Shown here: piece by piece, positions 51,135 to 53,873 of the stretch
How the letters are laid out: every line of letters starts with the position of its first letter
How positions within the stretch are numbered: position 1 is the stretch's first letter
From: Actinomycetes bacterium
GTDB taxonomy: Bacteria > Actinomycetota > Actinomycetes > Propionibacteriales > Nocardioidaceae
Reading direction: 5' to 3'
DNA length: 53,873 nt
Assembly: GCA_030432975.1 (NCBI GenBank)
Contig: JAUILS010000002.1
Location: forward strand, 1-53,873
Position numbers and translations under genes: made by a program
Notes under the pieces: model-generated
Told to the model about the DNA's origin: nothing
Seen by the model: the letters and a program-made list of their open reading frames with translations, nothing else
Databases searched by the model: none

Positions 51135-52964
51135 ATGGTCGATGTGGATGAAGTCCTCGACGAGGCAGGCCTGAAGAACCAGCACGTGCGCGACTACGTC
51201 GCCCACTGGGCCGCGATCACCCAGCCCGAGCGCATCGAGGTCGTCACCGCAGACGACGACGCGCGCCTGCTGGCCGAGGCGGTCGAGGCCGGCGAGCTGC
51301 TGCCGGCCGGCGAGGGCCGCTACTACTCCCGCAGCTACTACAAGGACACCGCCCGCTCCGAGGAGCGCACCGTCGTGGCCACCAGCCGCCCCGACGACAA
51401 GGGCGTCTACAACAACTGGAAGCCCGCCGCCGACGTCACCGCGATCCAGGTGGAGCGGATGCGCGGCGCCTCGGCCGGCAAGACGATGTACGTCATCCCC
51501 TACCTGATGGCGCCTCCCGGCTCGCCGCTGGAGAAGTACGCCGTGGGCGTCCAGCTGACCGACACCCGCCCGGTCGTGCTGCACATGATCCGGATGTCGC
51601 GGGTCGGCATCGAGTACGTCGACAACCTCGCCGAGCCGGAGACGTTCGTCCGCGCCGTGCACGTCACCGGCGACCTGGAGAACCTCGGCCAGGGCACCGA
51701 CGACGACCAGCGCCTCTTCGCCACGGTCGCCGACGAGCGGACGATCCTGCACTTCGGGTCGTCGTACGGCGGCAACGCCCTGCTCGGCAAGATCGCCCAC
51801 GGCCTCCGGCAGGCGTGCTACGACGGCCGCGAGTCCGGCATCTTCCTGGCCGAGCAGTTCATGCTGCTCGGCATCACCGACAAGCAGACCGGCCAGCGCT
51901 GGCACATCTGCGGCGGCTTCCCCAGCGCCTCGGGCAAGACCAACCTGGCGATGACGCTCGCCCCCGACGCGCTCGGCGACCGCTACCACGTCGAGTTCTA
52001 CGGCGACGACATCGCCTGGCTGTGGGTCAACCCCGACGACGGCCGGGTCTACGGCATGAACCCGGAGTACGGCGTCTTCGGCGTCGCCAAGGACACCAAC
52101 GAGAAGACCAACCCGACGGCCGTCGACTCGATCGGCGAGGGCTCCGGCGTCATCTTCACCAACGTGGCCTACAACGAGCAGACCCAGGAGGTCTGGTGGG
52201 AGGGACGCACCCCGCAGCCGCCGGCCGACCTCGAGGGCTGGCTGGACTGGAAGGGCGAGCGGATCTCCGACCGCGAGGCCGGCGACGACTCCCCGTGGGC
52301 CCACCCCAACAGCCGGTTCACCACGACGCTGGCCAACGTGCCCAACGTCGCGAAGGACTTCGCCGACCCGGCCGGCGTGCCGATCGACGCGATCATCTTC
52401 GGCGGCCGCACCCGCGACCGCGAGCCGCTGGTGCGCGCGATCACCGACCTGGCCGAGGGCGTCTACGACGGGCTGACGCTGGGCGCCGAGGCGACGTTCG
52501 CCGCCGAGGGCGTCGACGGCCACCTGCGCTACGACCCGATGTCCATGCGGCCGTTCATGGCCTACGCCGAGGGCGACTACGCCGCCCACTGGCTGAAGAT
52601 CATCGGCGCGGCGACCGAGCAGCCGATCTTCGCCCACGTCAACTGGTTCCAGCGCGGCGACGACGGGCATTTCCGGTGGCCCGGCTACCGCGAGAACCTC
52701 CGCGCGCTGCTGTGGCTGATGCGCTTCAAGGACGGCGACGTGACCGGCGTGCCGACGCCGGTCGGCGTGCTGCCGACGCAGGAGGAGCTCGAGCTCACCG
52801 ACGTCGACATCACGCCGGAGGACCTCGAGCTCATCCTCAGCGTCGACACCGACCGGTGGCGCCAGGAGATGGGCTTCCGCGAGGAGCACCTCGCCCAGTT
52901 CGACCGCCTTCCCGAGGCGATCTGGGAGGCCCACCGCCGGGTCGCGAGCGACCTGGAGGGCTGA
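51135..52964 (+). CDS. pckG: Phosphoenolpyruvate carboxykinase (GTP)
   Basis: 609 residues starting MVDVDEVLDEAGLKNQHVRD, with GAGGGGAAC upstream. It interconverts oxaloacetate + GTP and PEP + CO2 + GDP, the first committed step of gluconeogenesis. The P-loop GGFPSASGKTNLAMT is near residue 260, YGDDIAWLWVN near 290, NPEYGVFGVA and NEKTNPTAVDS follow, and FGGRTRDREPLV near 420 is part of the GTP-enzyme signature. The Tyr-rich RYYSRSYYKDTARSEERTV start is conserved. Length matches actinobacterial and animal GTP-dependent enzymes (about 600-620) and not the ATP type. Transcribed alone: a stem-loop follows its stop. Confidence 0.97.
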   Translation: MVDVDEVLDEAGLKNQHVRDYVAHWAAITQPERIEVVTADDDARLLAEAVEAGELLPAGEGRYYSRSYYKDTARSEERTVVATSRPDDKGVYNNWKPAADVTAIQVERMRGASAGKTMYVIPYLMAPPGSPLEKYAVGVQLTDTRPVVLHMIRMSRVGIEYVDNLAEPETFVRAVHVTGDLENLGQGTDDDQRLFATVADERTILHFGSSYGGNALLGKIAHGLRQACYDGRESGIFLAEQFMLLGITDKQTGQRWHICGGFPSASGKTNLAMTLAPDALGDRYHVEFYGDDIAWLWVNPDDGRVYGMNPEYGVFGVAKDTNEKTNPTAVDSIGEGSGVIFTNVAYNEQTQEVWWEGRTPQPPADLEGWLDWKGERISDREAGDDSPWAHPNSRFTTTLANVPNVAKDFADPAGVPIDAIIFGGRTRDREPLVRAITDLAEGVYDGLTLGAEATFAAEGVDGHLRYDPMSMRPFMAYAEGDYAAHWLKIIGAATEQPIFAHVNWFQRGDDGHFRWPGYRENLRALLWLMRFKDGDVTGVPTPVGVLPTQEELELTDVDITPEDLELILSVDTDRWRQEMGFREEHLAQFDRLPEAIWEAHRRVASDLEG

Positions 52965-52973
52965 GCTCCGACG

Positions 52974-53020
52974 TCACACGAATTGGCCGTCGACGGCTCA
53001 GACCGGCCGAATCTGTGTGA
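52974..53020. terminator. Imperfect hairpin after PEP carboxykinase
   Basis: TCACAC-GA-ATTGGCCG pairs with CGGCCGAAT-CT-GTGTGA except for a small internal mismatch; a short A run follows. Placed 10 bases past the PEPCK stop, so a terminator is likely. Confidence 0.65.
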
Positions 53021-53053
53021 AAATCTGCCCAGGGCGGGCAGAGGAGGGGCGAC

Positions 53054-53873
53054 GTGACGGGGTTCGGCCCGGGTGACCGGGCTCTCTTCGAGGCCGAGGC
53101 GACCGCGCTCTACGAGACCGCGGTGGCCGCCGGCGGCCTGCCCACCGACGACCCCCGGATCCACCCGCGCAGCGCCCTGCGACCGGCGTTCGAGCTGCTG
53201 CAGCGGCTCGGCCTGCTGATGCTCGACGAGGAGACCGAGACCTGGTTCCCGGTCGACCCGACGACCGTCCAGTCGCGGGTCGTGTCCCCGATGAGCCAAG
53301 AGGGCGCGGAGCTGCTCACCGAGTCGTCCCAGTGGGCCACGGCGTTCTCGGGGCTGGCGCAGACCTGGCGGCGCACCCCGGGCAGCGACCGCGGACCGAT
53401 CACCGAGGTGCGCGGCGACGCGATCGGCCCCTACATCACCTCCCTGGTCGCCGACGCCGAGAAGGAGCTGCTCACCGCGCAGCCGCAGACCGGCCGCAAC
53501 GCGACCAGCCTGGCCGCCGCCGCGGTGCGCGACCTGGCGGCGCTCGAGCGCGGGGTCCACATGCGCACGCTCTACCAACACTCGGCCCGGCGCAGCTCCA
53601 TCACCCACAAGTACGTCGCCTCCGTCACCGCGCGCGGCGCCGAGGTCCGCACGCTCGACGAGTTCTTCAAGCGGATGATCGTGGTCGACCGGCGGGTGGT
53701 GGTGATCCCGAGCCACGAGGGCGACGGGGCCGCGCTGGCGATCCGCGAGCCGTCGCTGGTGGCCTACCTCGTCGACATCTTCGAGCGCACCTGGGAGCGC
53801 GCGCGGCCGTTCAGCAACCGCGAGACGACGATGATGCGCCAGGTCGCCGCCGAGCAGCGCGCGATGACGATCC
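53054..53873 (+). CDS. Transcriptional regulator with TrmB-like N-terminus, 3' end outside window
   Basis: Not in the ORF track because it runs off the window. From the GTG at 53054 (GAGGAGGGG upstream) about 273 residues are open: FEAEATALYETAVAAGGLPTD and LRPAFELLQRLGLLMLDEET form a winged-helix-like start. A middle domain has SLVADAEKELLTAQPQTGRN and MRTLYQHSARRSSITHKYV, with RTLDEFFKRMIVVDRRVVVIPS resembling the PLD-like part of TrmB-type regulators. The visible end (FSNRETTMMRQ) is where a LuxR helix-turn-helix would normally follow in this actinobacterial family, but that part is not in the window. Target genes unknown. Confidence 0.72.
   Translation, partial: MTGFGPGDRALFEAEATALYETAVAAGGLPTDDPRIHPRSALRPAFELLQRLGLLMLDEETETWFPVDPTTVQSRVVSPMSQEGAELLTESSQWATAFSGLAQTWRRTPGSDRGPITEVRGDAIGPYITSLVADAEKELLTAQPQTGRNATSLAAAAVRDLAALERGVHMRTLYQHSARRSSITHKYVASVTARGAEVRTLDEFFKRMIVVDRRVVVIPSHEGDGAALAIREPSLVAYLVDIFERTWERARPFSNRETTMMRQVAAEQRAMTI

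Overview
The window is high-GC DNA (roughly 70 percent or more by eye) with many GTG starts, strongly biased third positions and densely packed genes. The gene families are typically actinobacterial: RecBCD, DUF6458/DUF6131 miniature membrane proteins, DUF2510 and class E sortase proteins, LutABC, GTP-dependent PEP carboxykinase and a DUF2126/ATP-grasp/transglutaminase cluster. A Nocardioides-like member of the Propionibacteriales is my best guess. That placement is inference from gene content, not from a marker gene.

Layout. 1-9056 (minus): an ACT-domain protein cut by the window edge, then recC-recB-recD, coupled by overlapping stop/start codons. 9057-9365: divergent spacer with two palindromic repeats. 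9366-12297: fhs (10-formyl-THF synthesis), two tiny membrane proteins and a LuxR-type response regulator. 12446-17406: a CapA-like secreted protein, small hypothetical genes, a DUF2510-DUF4177 protein and a secreted endonuclease/exonuclease/phosphatase-fold protein. 17526-26395: NAD-type malic enzyme, topoisomerase IB, a rhomboid-fold protein without visible catalytic residues, a membrane-anchored hypothetical, a large secreted subtilase and a small hypothetical. 26592-31086: a lipoprotein alpha/beta hydrolase, the lutABC lactate-oxidation operon and a DUF2218 protein. 31391-37509: secreted hypothetical, conserved hypothetical, TspO, sortase E, PAF-acetylhydrolase-like lipase and an ABC exporter pair. 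37662-38596: a small, lower-GC patch with an orphan RelE toxin and an orphan SLATT-like two-TM protein. 38800-38923: one copy of each palindromic repeat family. 39035-46804: a four-gene set (DUF2126/transglutaminase, ATP-grasp/alpha-E, transglutaminase, zinc peptidase). 46893-53873: hemerythrin-like protein, SDR, multi-TM protein, tRNA-Arg(ACG), Na+/H+ antiporter, PEP carboxykinase and the start of a regulator.

How genes work together. PEP carboxykinase, malic enzyme, LutABC and fhs fit growth on organic acids and C1 units. RecBCD handles double-strand breaks. The ATP-grasp/alpha-E/transglutaminase set is the best candidate for a poorly characterised system, probably peptide ligation and/or cleavage.

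The most interesting non-coding signals are two families of dispersed palindromes (five and two copies) and a recurrent TANNNT-N6/7-ATG/GTG layout at nine genes. That layout predicts leaderless mRNAs and decides several start codons. I saw no rRNA, CRISPR array, transposase, integrase, phage module or replication origin.
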